A stretch of 64,000 nucleotides of DNA from Actinoplanes auranticolor. GTDB lineage: Bacteria; Actinomycetota; Actinomycetes; Mycobacteriales; Micromonosporaceae. This document shows positions 44,213-52,822 of this stretch, piece by piece. Every line of letters starts with the position of its first letter. The stretch's first letter is position 1. The notes beneath the pieces are model-generated. The model was not told where the DNA came from. It did not search any database and saw nothing but the letters and a program-made list of their open reading frames with translations. The translations under genes were made by a program, and so were the position numbers. Location: contig NZ_BOQL01000014.1 in assembly GCF_018332655.1 (NCBI RefSeq), forward strand, positions 1 through 64,000. The letters run 5' to 3'.

Positions 44213-45868
44213 CTAGCGGACGTCCCAGACGGGCTCCGGGGTCTCCACGACCTCGCCGTCGCTCTGGAAGAGGACGAAGCGGTCGAAACCGCGGGTGAAC
44301 CACCGGTCGTGGGTCACCGCGACCACCGTGCCCTCGAACGCCTGCAGCCCCTCCTCCAGCGCCTCGGCCGACGCCAGGTCCAGGTTGTCCGTGGGCTCGT
44401 CGAGCAGCAGCACGGTCGCGCCGGAGAGCTCCAGCAGCAGCACCAGGAACCGCGCCTGCTGGCCGCCGGAGAGGGTGCCGAAGAGCTGGTCGCCCTGGGC
44501 CGCGAGCTCGTAGCGGTTCAGGGCCTTCATGGCACCCGCCCGGTCCATCCCGGAGCGGTGGTCGTCACCGCGCCAGAGGATCTCGACGAGGGTCCGTTTC
44601 AGCAGCTCCGGACGGTCGTGCGTCTGCGAGAAGTGGCCGGGGCGGACCCGGGCGCCGAGCCGGGCCACACCGTTGTGGGCCACGTGGGCCAGCGGTGCGC
44701 CGTCGACCGGCTTGTTGTCCACGTCGGGGGCGGTGCCGCCGGCCGCGAGCAGCCGCAGGAAGTGCGACTTGCCCGTACCGTTGGCGCCCAGCACGGCGAC
44801 CCGGTCGCCGTACCAGATCTCCAGGTCGAACGGGAAGGTCAGGTTCTCCAGCTCCAGCCCGGTGCACATCACCGCGCGTTTCCCCGTACGCCCGCCGCGC
44901 AGGTTCATCCGCAGCGACTGCTCCTTGGGCGGCAACGGCGGCGGCCCGGCCTCCTCGAACTTGCGCAGCCGGGTCTGTGCCGCCTGATACCGCGACGCCA
45001 GCCCGTCGTTGTACGCCGCCTTGTTCTTCAGCGTGAAGACCAGCTCACGCAGCTTCTCGTGCTCCTCGTCCCAGCGCCGGCGCAGCTCCAGCAGCCGTTC
45101 GTGGCGATCGGAGCGGGCCTCGTGCCAGGACGCGAAGCCGCCCGGATGCGTCCACGCGCTGCCGCCCTCGACGGCCACCACCCGGCTCGCCGTCTGGGCC
45201 AGCAGCTCCCGGTCGTGCGAGACGTAGAGCACCGACTTCGTCGATTCCTTGAGCCGCGCCTCCAGCCAGCGCTTGCCGGGCACGTCGAGGAAGTTGTCCG
45301 GCTCGTCGAGCAGCAGCACCTCGTCGCCGCCGCGCAGCAGCAGGTCGAGGGCGAAGCGTTTCTGCTGGCCGCCGGAGAGCATGCGCACCGGGCGGTGCCG
45401 GACCTCCTCCCACGGCTTGCCGAGGATGGCCACGGCTACGACGTCGAAGAGGACCTCGGCGTCGTAGCCGCCGGCCTCGCCCCAGCCGGCGATCGCGTTG
45501 GCGTAGGCCAGCTGCGCCTTCTCGGCGTCGGGGTTGCTCTCCAGCGCGGACTGGGCCGCGGCCAGGACCGCACCGGCGGCCCGCAGCGGCGGCGCGACCA
45601 GGGACAACGCCAGGTCGTCGAGGGTACGGTCATCGCCGATCATCCCGATGAACTGGCGCATCACCCCGAGCCCGCCGGCCCGCGCGATGGTGCCGATCGG
45701 CGTCGGCGTGTCCCCGGCGACCATCCGCAGCAGCGTGGTCTTGCCGGCCCCGTTCGGCCCGACCAGCGCCACCTTCGCACCCTCGCCGACCCGGAACGAG
45801 ACGTCGGAGAAGAGCTCCCGGCCGTCCGGCAGCACGAATCCGACCCCTGACACGTCTACGTATCCCAC
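44213..45868 (-). CDS. ABC-F family ATPase
   Basis: A 551-residue soluble protein with two ABC ATPase domains and no membrane segment. Domain 1 has Walker A VGPNGAGKTT (about 37-46), signature LSGGQQKR and Walker B VLLLDEPDNFLD. The inter-domain linker (about 245-325) is a charged helical hairpin. Domain 2 has Walker A LGANGTGKSH, signature LSGGQQAR and VLLLDEPTDNLD. ABC-F proteins act on the ribosome as translation factors or give antibiotic resistance; sequence alone cannot separate these. The GTG start has GGAGG 8 nt upstream. It is not obviously linked to its neighbours. Confidence 0.92.
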   Translation of the reverse strand: MGYVDVSGVGFVLPDGRELFSDVSFRVGEGAKVALVGPNGAGKTTLLRMVAGDTPTPIGTIARAGGLGVMRQFIGMIGDDRTLDDLALSLVAPPLRAAGAVLAAAQSALESNPDAEKAQLAYANAIAGWGEAGGYDAEVLFDVVAVAILGKPWEEVRHRPVRMLSGGQQKRFALDLLLRGGDEVLLLDEPDNFLDVPGKRWLEARLKESTKSVLYVSHDRELLAQTASRVVAVEGGSAWTHPGGFASWHEARSDRHERLLELRRRWDEEHEKLRELVFTLKNKAAYNDGLASRYQAAQTRLRKFEEAGPPPLPPKEQSLRMNLRGGRTGKRAVMCTGLELENLTFPFDLEIWYGDRVAVLGANGTGKSHFLRLLAAGGTAPDVDNKPVDGAPLAHVAHNGVARLGARVRPGHFSQTHDRPELLKRTLVEILWRGDDHRSGMDRAGAMKALNRYELAAQGDQLFGTLSGGQQARFLVLLLELSGATVLLLDEPTDNLDLASAEALEEGLQAFEGTVVAVTHDRWFTRGFDRFVLFQSDGEVVETPEPVWDVR

Positions 45869-45899
45869 GTGGGCATCCTCCCCGACGACCCGCCGGTGG

Positions 45900-46514
45900 T
45901 CAGTCGGTTTTTCCGCTCACCCGCAGCACCCGGAACCCCCGCTGGCTGGCCGTACGCGCCACTTCCCAGCCCAGCGAGACCAGCCAGGTGTGCAGTGAAT
46001 CACCGCCGAGGTTGCGGTTGATCACCAGCCAGGCGACCCCGCCGGGCGCGAGCCGCGGCAGCCAGCGCTCCATCAGCGCGTGCAGCTCGGCCTTGCCGAC
46101 GTGGGTGGGCGGGTTGCTCCAGATCTGCGCGAAGGTGACGTCGTCCGGCACCTCGTCCGGGGCCGCGACCCGCACCCGGTCACCCAGTCCGAGGGTGGCG
46201 GCGTTCTCAGCCGTCAGCTCCCGGGCCCGGGCGTTGACGTCGATCGCGTAGACGGCGGCGGCCGGCGCCTCGCTGGCCAGCACACACGCGATCGGGCCGT
46301 AGCCGCAGCCGAGGTCGAGCAGGGTGCCGGTGGTCGCGGCGGTCGGCAGATCACCTTTGCGGAGCAGGACGGCGGTACCGGGATCGAGCCGCCCGGCGGA
46401 GAACACCCCGGCCGCGACGGCGAGGTCGTAGACGCGGCCGGCGGCGGTGAACTCGATGCGGCTCCGCTTGGCGGGCGCGGCCGGCTCGGCGCTGAAGTAA
46501 TGGTCGGCGGTCAC
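45900..46514 (-). CDS. Class I SAM-dependent methyltransferase (RsmC-like)
   Basis: A 204-residue methyltransferase. The SAM-binding motif LLDLGCGYGPIACVLA lies near residue 65, AIDVNARARELTAENAATLGL follows, and the catalytic motif is IWSNPPTHVGK (NPP), as in RsmC-type guanine-N2 rRNA methyltransferases and similar small proteins. The C terminus has WLVINRNLGGD. GTG at 46512-46514 is preferred because GGAGG precedes it by 9 nt; an in-frame ATG at 46521-46523 sits directly on that ribosome binding site. RNA methylation is likely, but the target is not known. The ABC-F gene starts 31 nt downstream on the same strand. Confidence 0.82.
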   Translation of the reverse strand: MTADHYFSAEPAAPAKRSRIEFTAAGRVYDLAVAAGVFSAGRLDPGTAVLLRKGDLPTAATTGTLLDLGCGYGPIACVLASEAPAAAVYAIDVNARARELTAENAATLGLGDRVRVAAPDEVPDDVTFAQIWSNPPTHVGKAELHALMERWLPRLAPGGVAWLVINRNLGGDSLHTWLVSLGWEVARTASQRGFRVLRVSGKTD

Positions 46515-46608
46515 ACCGTCCATCCTCCCCCAACCCCGGGACCGCAACGACGGGAGGCCGTGGGAGGGTGCCGCACACGCTGTGCGTCCATCGACCAGGG
46601 TGCCCTCC

Positions 46609-46614
46609 TACCGT
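46609..46614 (+). promoter_or_regulatory. -10 box of a leaderless promoter (432-aa membrane protein)
   Basis: TACCGT lies exactly 7 nt before the ATG at 46622, with no ribosome binding site in between. It decides the start against the upstream open frame. Confidence 0.5.
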
Positions 46615-46621
46615 GGCCTGC

Positions 46622-47920
46622 ATGCCTGGCGATCCGCACCCCCGCTCCGCCCACCGCGCCGGCCCGGCGGGCGGACTCGCGTCGCTGACCCCGCAGGGCC
46701 TGGTGCGCCAGGCGCAGGCCGGACACGCCCGCGCCCGGCAGGCGATCATCCGCCAGGCCATGGCCCGCCGGACGCGCGGCCACCGGGCACCCGACCGGCA
46801 CCGTCACATCCCGGGCCGGACAGCCACCATCGCCGTCACCCACGACGGCGACGACCTGCACCCGGGCCCGCGGCACTCGGGGCGGGAGACCGCGGGGCTG
46901 CGGACGGTCCGGTTGCGACCGGTGGGACTGCAGACCGTGGTACGGCTGGCCGCCGAGTTCCAGGCCGCCCAGATCCAGTCCGCCCGCTTCCCGGAGACCC
47001 GAGTTCCCGGCACCCGGACTCCCGGCGTCCGATTGCCCGGCCACCGGTTCCTGGGGAGCCGGCGTCCGGCCGGGCACCTGCCGGCGGTCGAGTCCCCGGC
47101 CGTGGAGTGGGCGGACCTGCACCCCACGGTGGCGGACCGGCCGGCGACGCCGCAGCACCGGCTGTCCCGCAGCGGGCAATGGCCGGCCGCTGCCACCCAC
47201 CAACGCCACGCCCTGCAGCGGCGGGTACCCCGGGAACCCCAACAGGCTCTGCAGACGGTGATGCGCGGGCTGGCCGCGCTGATCGTCCTGGCCATCGTCG
47301 GACTCAGCGCGTTCTTCATCGTCGCCGAGCAGCGCCGGGGGAACGGGCGGGACTCCGTTGCTCTGCCGGGCTCCGAGCCCCGGATCACCTCCCGGGCGGT
47401 CGACCCCGAGCCGCTGACCCAGCATGAAGTCTTCCCCGAGCCGACGGTCCGGCTCGCCGCCGGCGACGCGGGTTACCCGGTGCAGCTCACCCACAGCGAC
47501 ACCGTGTGCCGGACCGCCACGGTCGGTGAACTGGGCGGGCTGCTCGACGACTACGGCTGCGACCACGTCGTCCGGGCCCGGCTGGCCGCGCCGCACGGCG
47601 GCTACCTGGTCACCGCGGGCGTCTTCAATCTCGCCGACGACAGCGGGGCGGCGCAGGTCAGCGAGCTGGCCGGCACTCTGGTGGAGAACGGCCGGGGCAC
47701 CTTCACCATGCTCGGCGGGTCGGCCGGTGACCCGCTGGGCGAGCCGCTGGCCCAGGTGGGCTGGCACAGCCGCGGTCACTACCTGTTGTACTGCGTCATC
47801 GCCCGGCCCGACGGTCAGCTCGTCGCCGATGACGACCCGTACGCGGCCCGGATCACCACCGAGCTGGTCGAGCGGTACCTCGGCGCGCAGGTCATCGGGG
47901 CCCGGACGCTAGACCCGTAG
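46622..47920 (+). CDS. Single-pass membrane protein of unknown function
   Basis: A 432-residue protein. Residues 1-215 are an Arg/His/Pro/Gly/Ala-rich, mostly disordered cytoplasmic part with a helical QGLVRQAQAGHARARQ segment and a pentad repeat of the form xPGxR (about 123-148). A single transmembrane helix follows near 225-245 (GLAALIVLAIVGLSAFF). Residues 260-432 form an extracellular, folded-looking domain (VCRTATVGELGGLLDDYGCDHVVRARL, GYLVTAGVFNLADDSGA, YCVIARPDG) with a few Cys. I do not recognise a family. The domain order suggests a wall- or surface-facing protein. The 3' end overlaps convergent truA by 12 bp. Confidence 0.7.
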   Translation: MPGDPHPRSAHRAGPAGGLASLTPQGLVRQAQAGHARARQAIIRQAMARRTRGHRAPDRHRHIPGRTATIAVTHDGDDLHPGPRHSGRETAGLRTVRLRPVGLQTVVRLAAEFQAAQIQSARFPETRVPGTRTPGVRLPGHRFLGSRRPAGHLPAVESPAVEWADLHPTVADRPATPQHRLSRSGQWPAAATHQRHALQRRVPREPQQALQTVMRGLAALIVLAIVGLSAFFIVAEQRRGNGRDSVALPGSEPRITSRAVDPEPLTQHEVFPEPTVRLAAGDAGYPVQLTHSDTVCRTATVGELGGLLDDYGCDHVVRARLAAPHGGYLVTAGVFNLADDSGAAQVSELAGTLVENGRGTFTMLGGSAGDPLGEPLAQVGWHSRGHYLLYCVIARPDGQLVADDDPYAARITTELVERYLGAQVIGARTLDP

Positions 47921-48724
47921 CCGGCGGGTGGCGTCGGCCCGGTCCGCGTACTGGGTCTCGTCGGGATAGCCGACCGCGATCAGGGTCAGTCCGTGCGCCG
48001 GTGCGACGGTGACCTCACTGGACCGCTCCCGCAGGGTCAGCAGCTTCGCCGGCCAGTCCGGGTCCCGGCGGCCGTCGCCCACGCTCAGCATGGCGCCGAC
48101 CAGGCTGCGGACCATCGCCTGGCAGAAGGCGTCGGCCTGCACGGTGGCCACGGCGACCCCGTCGGGCTCCCGCCGCCACTCCAGCCGGGTGATGGCCCGC
48201 ACGGTGGTGGCGTGCTCCTTACGCTTGCAGAACGCCGCGAAGTCGTGCAGCCCGACCAGCCCGGCCGCCGCCTCCCGCAACCGGCTCAGATCGAGGGGCC
48301 GCATCCAGCCGATCGTGTCGTAACGCCGCAGCGGCTCCGGCCCGAAAGCCGTGTCCGCCACCCGGTACTCGTAACGCCGGAAGGTGGCAGAGAAGCGGGC
48401 GTCGAACGTGGACGGCACCGGCGTGACTGCCCGCACCCGCGCGTCCGGCGGCATCAATCCGGCGAGACGCCGCACCAGCGAGTCCGACAACGACTCCCAC
48501 ACGGCCGTAGGCAGGTCGATGTGGCACACCTGCCCCGTAGCGTGCACGCCCGCGTCGGTGCGACCCGCCACGGTCAGACCGAGCGGCACCTCCGCGCCGA
48601 CCAGCCGCTCCAGCGCCTCGACCAGCACCCCGGCTACGGTGCGCCGGGACGGCTGCACGGCCCAGCCCGAGAACTCCCGGCCGTCGTAGGAGACGTCCAG
48701 GCGCAGGCGGGTGGCCTCGGTCAT
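47909..48724 (-). CDS. truA: tRNA pseudouridine(38-40) synthase TruA
   Basis: A 271-residue pseudouridine synthase that modifies positions 38-40 in the anticodon stem. The catalytic Asp is in GRTDAGVHATGQ (about 48-59), and RRYEYRVAD, HDFAAFCKR and QAMVRSLVGAMLSVG are family blocks. ATG at 48722-48724 matches the family N terminus (TRLRLDVSYDGREFSGWAVQP), with GAGGAC about 9 nt upstream; the frame is open 21 codons further. A strong terminator hairpin separates it from the upstream rplQ. Its usual downstream neighbour rplM lies about 24 kb away here. Confidence 0.96.
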   Translation of the reverse strand: MTEATRLRLDVSYDGREFSGWAVQPSRRTVAGVLVEALERLVGAEVPLGLTVAGRTDAGVHATGQVCHIDLPTAVWESLSDSLVRRLAGLMPPDARVRAVTPVPSTFDARFSATFRRYEYRVADTAFGPEPLRRYDTIGWMRPLDLSRLREAAAGLVGLHDFAAFCKRKEHATTVRAITRLEWRREPDGVAVATVQADAFCQAMVRSLVGAMLSVGDGRRDPDWPAKLLTLRERSSEVTVAPAHGLTLIAVGYPDETQYADRADATRRLRV

Positions 48725-48769
48725 GTGGGGGCAGTCCTCTGCTGATTCGTGGACAAGGAAGCCGTACGG

Positions 48770-48805
48770 AAAAAGAAAGCCCGGCACCCACGAAGGGTGC
48801 CGGGC
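48770..48805 (-). terminator. Intrinsic terminator after rplQ
   Basis: GCCCGGCACCC pairs perfectly over 11 bp with GGGTGCCGGGC around a 5-nt loop, and on the minus strand the stem is followed by TTTCTTTTT. This is the clearest U-tract terminator in the window and ends the alpha operon before truA. Confidence 0.92.
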
Positions 48806-48825
48806 CTTTCCTGCCTAGCTGAAGA

Positions 48826-49413
48826 TCAGGCCTTGGCGTCGGCGGGGTCTTCGCCCTCGGCCTGGTCGCCCGGGCCCTCGGCACCCTTGTCACCGGAAGC
48901 GTTCACCGGCGGCTCGGCGTCCTGGTCTGCACCAGCGTCAGCCGAAGAAGACGAAGAAACCGCCTCGTCCTCGCGGGCGAGCGCCTCCACCTTGTCCTGC
49001 TGCGCGGCGGCCTTGCGGGCCGCCTTCTTGGCCGGCGCGGTGGTGGCCGCGACCTGCAGCTCCTCGACCAGCTCGATGACGGCCATGGGAGCGGCGTCAC
49101 CCTTGCGGATACCGACCTTGGTGATCCGGGTGTAGCCACCCGGGCGGTTGGTGTACCGCGGCGCGATCTGCTCGAACAGCGAGTAGACGACGTCCTTGTC
49201 CTTGACGACACCCAGGACCCGGCGGCGCGAGTGCAGGTCGCCGCGCTTGGCCTTGGTGATGAGCTGCTCCGCCAAGGGGCGCAGGCGCTTCGCCTTGGTC
49301 TCGGTGGTCTTGATCTTCCCGTGCCGGAAGAGCTCCGTGGCCAGGTTGGCCAGCAGCAGCTTCTCGTGCGCCGGGCTGCCGCCGAGGCGGGGACCCTTGG
49401 TGGGCGTGGGCAT
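48826..49413 (-). CDS. rplQ: 50S ribosomal protein L17 with acidic C-terminal tail
   Basis: A 195-residue L17. The core (1-120) has [47 protein letters not shown] and [10 protein letters not shown]. Typical L17 is about 120 residues; the extra 75 residues are first Ala/Lys-rich ([11 protein letters not shown]) and then Glu/Asp/Ser/Gly-rich. ATG at 49411-49413 with GAGGAGC upstream. Last gene of the infA-rpmJ-rpsM-rpsK-rpsD-rpoA-rplQ unit, closed by the terminator at 48770. Confidence 0.96.
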   Translation of the reverse strand: MPTPTKGPRLGGSPAHEKLLLANLATELFRHGKIKTTETKAKRLRPLAEQLITKAKRGDLHSRRRVLGVVKDKDVVYSLFEQIAPRYTNRPGGYTRITKVGIRKGDAAPMAVIELVEELQVAATTAPAKKAARKAAAQQDKVEALAREDEAVSSSSSADAGADQDAEPPVNASGDKGAEGPGDQAEGEDPADAKA

Positions 49414-49478
49414 CTTCTTGCTCCTCGTTGAAATTCCTGCCGGGCGGCACAGCCGCCCAGCTCACGCGGCAGCCGGGA

Positions 49479-50501
49479 TTAGAGCTGCTCGGTCTCGCGG
49501 TAGTCGTCGGTGTCGTAGTCCACGTCGCCGAACGAGTCGACCACGTGCGCGGGGTCGAAGGACGGCGCGCTGTCCTTCAGGCCCAGGCCCATACCGGCGA
49601 GCTTCATCTTGACCTCGTCGATCGACTTCTGACCGAAATTCCTTATATCCAGAAGGTCGGCCTCCGTCCGCCCGATGAGTTCACCGACGGTGTTGATGCC
49701 CTCGCGCTTGAGGCAGTTGTACGACCGGACGGTGAGGTCCAGCTCCTCGATCGGCAGGGCCAGATCGGCGGCCAGCTGCGCGTCCTGCGGGGACGGGCCG
49801 ATGTCGATGCCCTCGGCGGTCTCGTCCAGCTCGCGGCAGAGACCGAACAGCTCAACCAGGGTCGAACCGGCGGAAGCCAGCGCGGTCCGGGGCGAGATCG
49901 ACGCCTTCGACTCGACGTCGATGATCAGGCGGTCGAAGTCGGTACGCTGCTCGACACGGGTCGCCTCGACGCGGTAGGTCACCTTCATGACCGGCGAGTA
50001 GATGGAGTCGACCGGGATGCGGCCGATCTCGGCGCCGGCGTTCTTGTTCTGCGCGGCCGTGACGTAGCCACGACCCCGCTCGACGGTGAGCTCCATGTCG
50101 AGCCGGCCCTTGCTGTTGAGCGTGGCCAGCTTCAGGTCGGGGTTGTGCACGGAGACGCCGGCCGGGGGCTGGATGTCGCCCGCGGTGACGTCGCCCGGGC
50201 CCTGCTTGCGCAGGTACATGCTGACGGGCTCGTCGTGCTCGGAGCTGACGGTGAGCTCCTTGACGTTCATGACGAGCTCGACCACGTCCTCCTTGACACC
50301 GGGGATCGTGGTGAACTCGTGCAGCACGCCGTCGATCTTGATGCTGGTGACCGCCGCGCCCGGGATGGACGACAGCAGGGTCCGGCGCAGCGAGTTGCCG
50401 AGGGTGTAGCCGAAGCCCGGCTCCAGGGGCTCGATGGTGAACCGGGAGCGGGTCTCGCTGAGCGACTCTTCGGAGAGGCTCGGGCGCTGGCTGATGAGCA
50501 C
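49479..50501 (-). CDS. rpoA: RNA polymerase alpha subunit
   Basis: A 340-residue alpha subunit that nucleates core polymerase assembly. The N-terminal domain has [32 protein letters not shown]; the C-terminal domain has [53 protein letters not shown], which binds UP elements and activators. It ends with an acidic [13 protein letters not shown] tail. The start is GTG at 50499-50501 with a weak AAGAAGAAA upstream. Two hairpins lie in the 96-nt gap from rpsD. Confidence 0.97.
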   Translation of the reverse strand: MLISQRPSLSEESLSETRSRFTIEPLEPGFGYTLGNSLRRTLLSSIPGAAVTSIKIDGVLHEFTTIPGVKEDVVELVMNVKELTVSSEHDEPVSMYLRKQGPGDVTAGDIQPPAGVSVHNPDLKLATLNSKGRLDMELTVERGRGYVTAAQNKNAGAEIGRIPVDSIYSPVMKVTYRVEATRVEQRTDFDRLIIDVESKASISPRTALASAGSTLVELFGLCRELDETAEGIDIGPSPQDAQLAADLALPIEELDLTVRSYNCLKREGINTVGELIGRTEADLLDIRNFGQKSIDEVKMKLAGMGLGLKDSAPSFDPAHVVDSFGDVDYDTDDYRETEQL

Positions 50502-50520
50502 GCGTTTCTTCTTTCGTTCG

Positions 50521-50590
50521 GGGCTTCCGCTATATGAAGCCCGTCCTGTGGTGGTGCAGTCCCGGCACCCTCCGTGGAGGGTGCCGGGAC
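50521..50590 (-). promoter_or_regulatory. Two hairpins in the rpsD-rpoA gap
   Basis: GTCCCGGCACCCTCC (50559-50573) pairs perfectly with GGAGGGTGCCGGGAC (50576-50590), a 15-bp inverted repeat without a U-tract; its 10-bp core (CCCGGCACCC/GGGTGCCGGG) is the same as in the rplQ terminator stem. A second hairpin, GGGCTTC/GAAGCCC (50521-50527 and 50536-50542), lies next to the rpoA start. They may protect mRNA ends, attenuate transcription or bind S4, which autoregulates in many bacteria. Confidence 0.6.
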
Positions 50591-50597
50591 CTGAGCG

Positions 50598-51224
50598 CTA
50601 CTTGGAGTAGAGCTCGACGATCAGCTGCTCCTGGACCTGGGTGTCGATCACCTGACGGGCCGGGAGCGAGTGGATCAGGATCTTCATCTCGCTCGGGATC
50701 GGCTCCAGCCACGCCGGCACCGGGCGGGAACCCGCCTGGGCCTGCGCGACCACGAACGGCGTCATCTCGCGGGACTTCTCCCGGACCTGCACGATGTCGT
50801 GGTCCTTCACCCGGTACGACGGGATGTCGACCTTGACTCCGTTGACCAGCAGGTGGCCGTGCTTGACCAGCTGACGGGCCATGTCGCGGGACGCGGCGTA
50901 GCCGGCCCGGTAGACGACGTTGTCGAGACGCGACTCGAGGATCTGCAGCAGCACCTCACCGGTCTTGCCGGGCTTGGTGACAGCCTCCTCGTAGTAACCG
51001 CGGAACTGCTTCTCGAGCACGCCGTAGGTACGGCGGGCCTTCTGCTTCTCGCGGTGCTGGAGCAGGTACTCGGTCTCCTTGGTCCGACCGCGGCCGTGCT
51101 GGCCGGGCGGGAAGGGACGCGACTCGAACGGGCACTTCGGCCCGTCGCACTTGCTGCCCTTGAGGAACAGCTTCATCTTCTCGCGGCGGCAGCGCTTGCA
51201 GTCCGCCCCTGTGTAACGAGCCAT
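50598..51224 (-). CDS. rpsD: 30S ribosomal protein S4 (zinc-binding form)
   Basis: A 208-residue S4, a primary 16S rRNA binder and assembly initiator. The N-terminal zinc-ribbon cysteines are kept (CKRCRREKMKLFLKGSKC and then CPFE), so this is the C+ form. The S4 RNA-binding domain contains LESRLDNVVYRAGYAASRDMARQLVKHGHLLVNG. ATG at 51222-51224. In the operon rpsM-rpsK-rpsD-rpoA-rplQ, S4 is a candidate autoregulator. Confidence 0.97.
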   Translation of the reverse strand: MARYTGADCKRCRREKMKLFLKGSKCDGPKCPFESRPFPPGQHGRGRTKETEYLLQHREKQKARRTYGVLEKQFRGYYEEAVTKPGKTGEVLLQILESRLDNVVYRAGYAASRDMARQLVKHGHLLVNGVKVDIPSYRVKDHDIVQVREKSREMTPFVVAQAQAGSRPVPAWLEPIPSEMKILIHSLPARQVIDTQVQEQLIVELYSK

Positions 51225-51239
51225 GCTTCGATCTCTCCC

Positions 51240-51647
51240 TTAGACCCGGCGACGCTTAGGCGGACGGCAACCGTTGTGCGGCTGCGGCGTGACGTCGGAG
51301 ATCTGCCCGACCTCGAGGCCCGCGGCCTGCAGCGAACGGATGGCGGTCTCCCGGCCGGAGCCGGGGCCCTTGACGAACACGTCGACCTTGCGCATGCCGT
51401 GCTCCATGGCCCGACGGGCGGCGGCCTCGGCGGCCAGCTGCGCGGCGAACGGAGTCGACTTGCGGGAGCCCTTGAAGCCGACCTGGCCGGACGAGGCCCA
51501 GGAGATCACAGCACCGGTCGGGTCGGTGATCGACACGATGGTGTTGTTGAAGGTGCTCTTGATGTGCGCCTGCCCGTGGGCGACGTTCTTGCGTTCCTTG
51601 CGCCGGACCTTCTTGACGGGTGCTCCGGCGCGTGCCTTCGGTGGCAT
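51240..51647 (-). CDS. rpsK: 30S ribosomal protein S11
   Basis: A 135-residue S11 located at the 30S platform near the E site. [45 protein letters not shown] and the C-terminal [18 protein letters not shown] are invariant family blocks. The N terminus is Lys/Ala-rich. ATG at 51645-51647; rpsM ends 17 nt upstream and rpsD starts 15 nt downstream. Confidence 0.98.
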   Translation of the reverse strand: MPPKARAGAPVKKVRRKERKNVAHGQAHIKSTFNNTIVSITDPTGAVISWASSGQVGFKGSRKSTPFAAQLAAEAAARRAMEHGMRKVDVFVKGPGSGRETAIRSLQAAGLEVGQISDVTPQPHNGCRPPKRRRV

Positions 51648-51664
51648 AAGTCAGTGCGCTCCTA

Positions 51665-52045
51665 TTACTTCCGACCGGGCTTCTTCTTGCCAGCGACCGT
51701 GCGCTTCGGACCCTTGCGGGTACGAGCGTTGGTCCGCGTCCGCTGTCCGCGGACGGGGAGACCCCGGCGGTGGCGGATGCCGGCGTAGCAGCCGATCTCG
51801 ACCTTGCGGCGGATGTCGGCGGCGACCTCGCGGCGCAGGTCGCCTTCAACCTTGAAATTGGCCTCGATGTAGTCGCGGAGCTGGACCAGCTCCTCGTCCG
51901 TGAGGTCCTTGGCGCGCTTGTTCAGGTCAATGCCGGTCGAGGTGAGCGCCTCTACGGCGCGGGTCCGACCGACCCCGAAGATGTAGGTGAGCGCGATCTC
52001 CATCCGCTTCTCGCGGGGAAGATCGACGCCGACGAGTCGAGCCAT
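51665..52045 (-). CDS. rpsM: 30S ribosomal protein S13
   Basis: A 126-residue S13 of the 30S head, contacting the P-site tRNA and 50S bridge B1. [29 protein letters not shown], the helix-hairpin-helix and the basic C terminus ([23 protein letters not shown]) match the family. ATG at 52043-52045 with TGAGGAG about 9 nt upstream. A 169-nt gap with two GC-rich hairpins separates it from rpmJ. Confidence 0.97.
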   Translation of the reverse strand: MARLVGVDLPREKRMEIALTYIFGVGRTRAVEALTSTGIDLNKRAKDLTDEELVQLRDYIEANFKVEGDLRREVAADIRRKVEIGCYAGIRHRRGLPVRGQRTRTNARTRKGPKRTVAGKKKPGRK

Positions 52046-52094
52046 AAGTGGGCGTACTCCTCAGGTGTCTCACGGAGGTCTGTGCCCGGCCCAT

Positions 52095-52133
52095 CCCCAC
52101 CTGCCCGGGTGGGGCCCCGGCCTCCGACCGGGG
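52095..52133 (-). promoter_or_regulatory. Two adjacent GC-rich hairpins between rpmJ and rpsM
   Basis: CCCCACC/GGTGGGG (52095-52101 and 52108-52114) and CCCCGG/CCGGGG (52115-52120 and 52128-52133) abut each other without a gap. There is no U-tract. They lie in the 5' leader of rpsM within the operon and may modulate readthrough or protect processed mRNA. Confidence 0.4.
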
Positions 52134-52214
52134 GTGAAACCGCGCTTCATCGTGAGATGACGCCGCGGCTGGGACGAGCTTGTTCAGTGGTACGGACCTG
52201 GCAGCGAGGTTGAA

Positions 52215-52331
52215 TTAACCCTGGCGCTGCTTGTGGCGCGCGTCGGTCTTGCAGATGACCATGACGCGGCCGTGCCGCCGGATGACCCGGCAGTTGTTGC
52301 AGATCCGCTTGACGCTCGGCTTGACCTTCAC
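52215..52331 (-). CDS. rpmJ: 50S ribosomal protein L36
   Basis: A 38-residue L36, beginning [21 protein letters not shown] and ending [12 protein letters not shown]. The zinc-ribbon CxxC...C...H ligands are kept. Typical bacterial L36 is 37 residues; here one residue is inserted in the last loop (KTDA). The start is GTG at 52329-52331 with AAGG upstream. It follows infA by 52 nt, the usual infA-rpmJ-rpsM order. Confidence 0.97.
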   Translation of the reverse strand: MKVKPSVKRICNNCRVIRRHGRVMVICKTDARHKQRQG

Positions 52332-52383
52332 GGTTGTGCCTTGACTCTCTGTCAGACGGGACTAGGCAAAGCCCCCGCGACCC

Positions 52384-52605
52384 TTACTTGTAGCGGTAGA
52401 CGATTCGCCCGCGGGTCAGGTCGTACGGCGAAAGCTCGACGACGACCCTGTCCTCCGGGAGGATGCGGATGTAGTGCTGCCGCATCTTGCCGCTGATATG
52501 AGCCAGTACCTTGTGACCATTAGCAAGCTCCACACGGAACATGGCGTTCGGCAGAGGCTCGATCACTCGGCCTTCGATCTCGATGGCTCCGTCTTTCTTT
52601 GGCAT
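52384..52605 (-). CDS. infA: Translation initiation factor IF-1
   Basis: A 73-residue S1/OB-fold protein that binds the 30S A site during initiation. [40 protein letters not shown] and [20 protein letters not shown] match the family across the full length. GGAGGAC lies just before the ATG at 52603-52605. It is the first gene of the alpha-operon unit and has its own promoter about 140 nt upstream. Confidence 0.98.
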   Translation of the reverse strand: MPKKDGAIEIEGRVIEPLPNAMFRVELANGHKVLAHISGKMRQHYIRILPEDRVVVELSPYDLTRGRIVYRYK

Positions 52606-52749
52606 GTCCTCCGCTACCTGACATCGGGTTCTGGGGCGGGCTCACAACGTTCATCCCGGGTCGAGGGTTCGCACCGGGACCAGCCGCGGCTCCTCCGCCA
52701 CCGAAGCGCTGGTGGACATGGAAGAGTGGACGCTGCGCGCCAGCTAGCC

Positions 52750-52778
52750 AGTGTACGCGCGAGGACCATTGACACCAA
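52750..52778 (-). promoter_or_regulatory. Promoter of infA and the alpha operon
   Basis: On the minus strand: TTGGTG (52778-52773), a 17-nt spacer, then TACACT (52755-52750). Both boxes are close to the housekeeping consensus and the spacing is ideal. Transcription would start near 52743, giving a leader of about 138 nt before infA. Confidence 0.75.
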
Positions 52779-52822
52779 ACCGAGGTCCCCGTAACCCGGG
52801 GTCGGGTGTGTCGAGCAGCTTC

